From assembly GCA_002785585.1 (NCBI GenBank), contig PEUI01000166.1:1-5594 (forward strand): 5,594 nt of DNA, given 5' to 3'. A program made the position numbers and the translations under genes. Positions 5,435 to 5,594 of this stretch are shown here, in pieces; positions within the stretch are counted from its first letter, which is position 1; every line of letters begins with the position of its first letter. Below the pieces are notes generated by a model that was given only the letters and a program-made list of their open reading frames with translations, was not told the origin of the DNA and did no database searches. The DNA comes from Lysobacterales bacterium CG02_land_8_20_14_3_00_62_12. GTDB taxonomy: Bacteria > Pseudomonadota > Gammaproteobacteria > Xanthomonadales > Ahniellaceae.

Positions 5435-5593
5435 CTATGCGCCTAGCAGCCTTCTTGCCAGCACTGTTTGCATCTCACGGCGTCCATCCGCAATCAGGTA
5501 GATGATGACTTGGCTGCCGGTGACACGATAGATCACGAGGTACGGATTGAAGAAGGTTTGGCGATATTCCTTGATTCCAAGGCTAACCAGTTC
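5435..5593 (-). CDS. RelE/ParE-superfamily toxin, C-terminal part (gene continues beyond the window)
   Basis: An open frame enters from the right edge and gives 52 residues before the TAG stop at 5435-5437. The pattern L-G-I-K-E-Y-R-Q-T-F-F-N-P-Y-L-V-I-Y-R-V, then V-I-I-Y-L-I-A-D-G-R-R-E-M and a final V-L-A-R-R-L-L, is the C-terminal half of RelE/ParE-type toxins. It shows the central strands with P-Y-x-V-I-Y-R, the strand ending in D-G-R-R and the closing L-x-x-R-L-L. Family members are about 90-105 residues, so roughly half is visible. RelE members cleave mRNA on the ribosome and ParE members poison gyrase; this half alone does not tell which applies. The antitoxin is normally upstream and should lie to the right of the window. 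The frame appears intact as far as seen, and a terminator follows. Confidence 0.8.
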   Translation of the reverse strand, partial: ELVSLGIKEYRQTFFNPYLVIYRVTGSQVIIYLIADGRREMQTVLARRLLGA

Positions 5594-5594
5594 C

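Overview
The window looks like a GC-rich gammaproteobacterial chromosome, most likely from the Xanthomonadales (Lysobacterales). The best taxonomic clue is the metX-type acyltransferase, which resembles the serine/homoserine O-succinyltransferases I know from Lysobacter, Xanthomonas and relatives. This placement comes from family resemblance, not from a search. All genes I can support lie on the minus strand, so transcription runs right to left.

Right edge (5050-5594): the C-terminal half of a RelE/ParE-type toxin gene runs in from outside the window and stops at 5435. About 110 bp beyond its stop is a good intrinsic terminator (5302-5327). A promoter/operator region (about 5051-5102) follows in front of the next operon.

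Centre right (2401-5049): a compact two-gene operon holds a short MerR-type regulator and, 21 bp downstream, a 740-residue VIT + VWA protein. The large protein has an intact MIDAS metal site and an unusual fourfold 18-bp repeat encoding M-D-x-C units. It has no signal peptide or membrane segment, so it should be cytosolic. The function of this pair is not established and it is the best candidate for an uncharacterised system here.

Centre (1669-2400): no supported gene. This stretch holds hairpins, a weak terminator candidate, and a 157-bp imperfect inverted-repeat element (MITE-like, 1741-1897, flanked by TAA on both sides). The element sits just upstream of the metX promoter.

Left (1-1668): metX (580-1668) is followed by a ChpS/ChpB (MazE/MazF-type) toxin-antitoxin pair with its own strong promoter and a 17-bp palindromic operator. 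The antitoxin is intact. The toxin breaks off after about 46 codons at the edge of a second copy of the same element, whose last 70 bp (1-70) are identical to 1831-1900. The toxin is therefore almost certainly inactivated by insertion, leaving an orphan antitoxin. This join shows that the element is mobile, fixes its right boundary at GCC|TAA and predicts what lies just outside the window.
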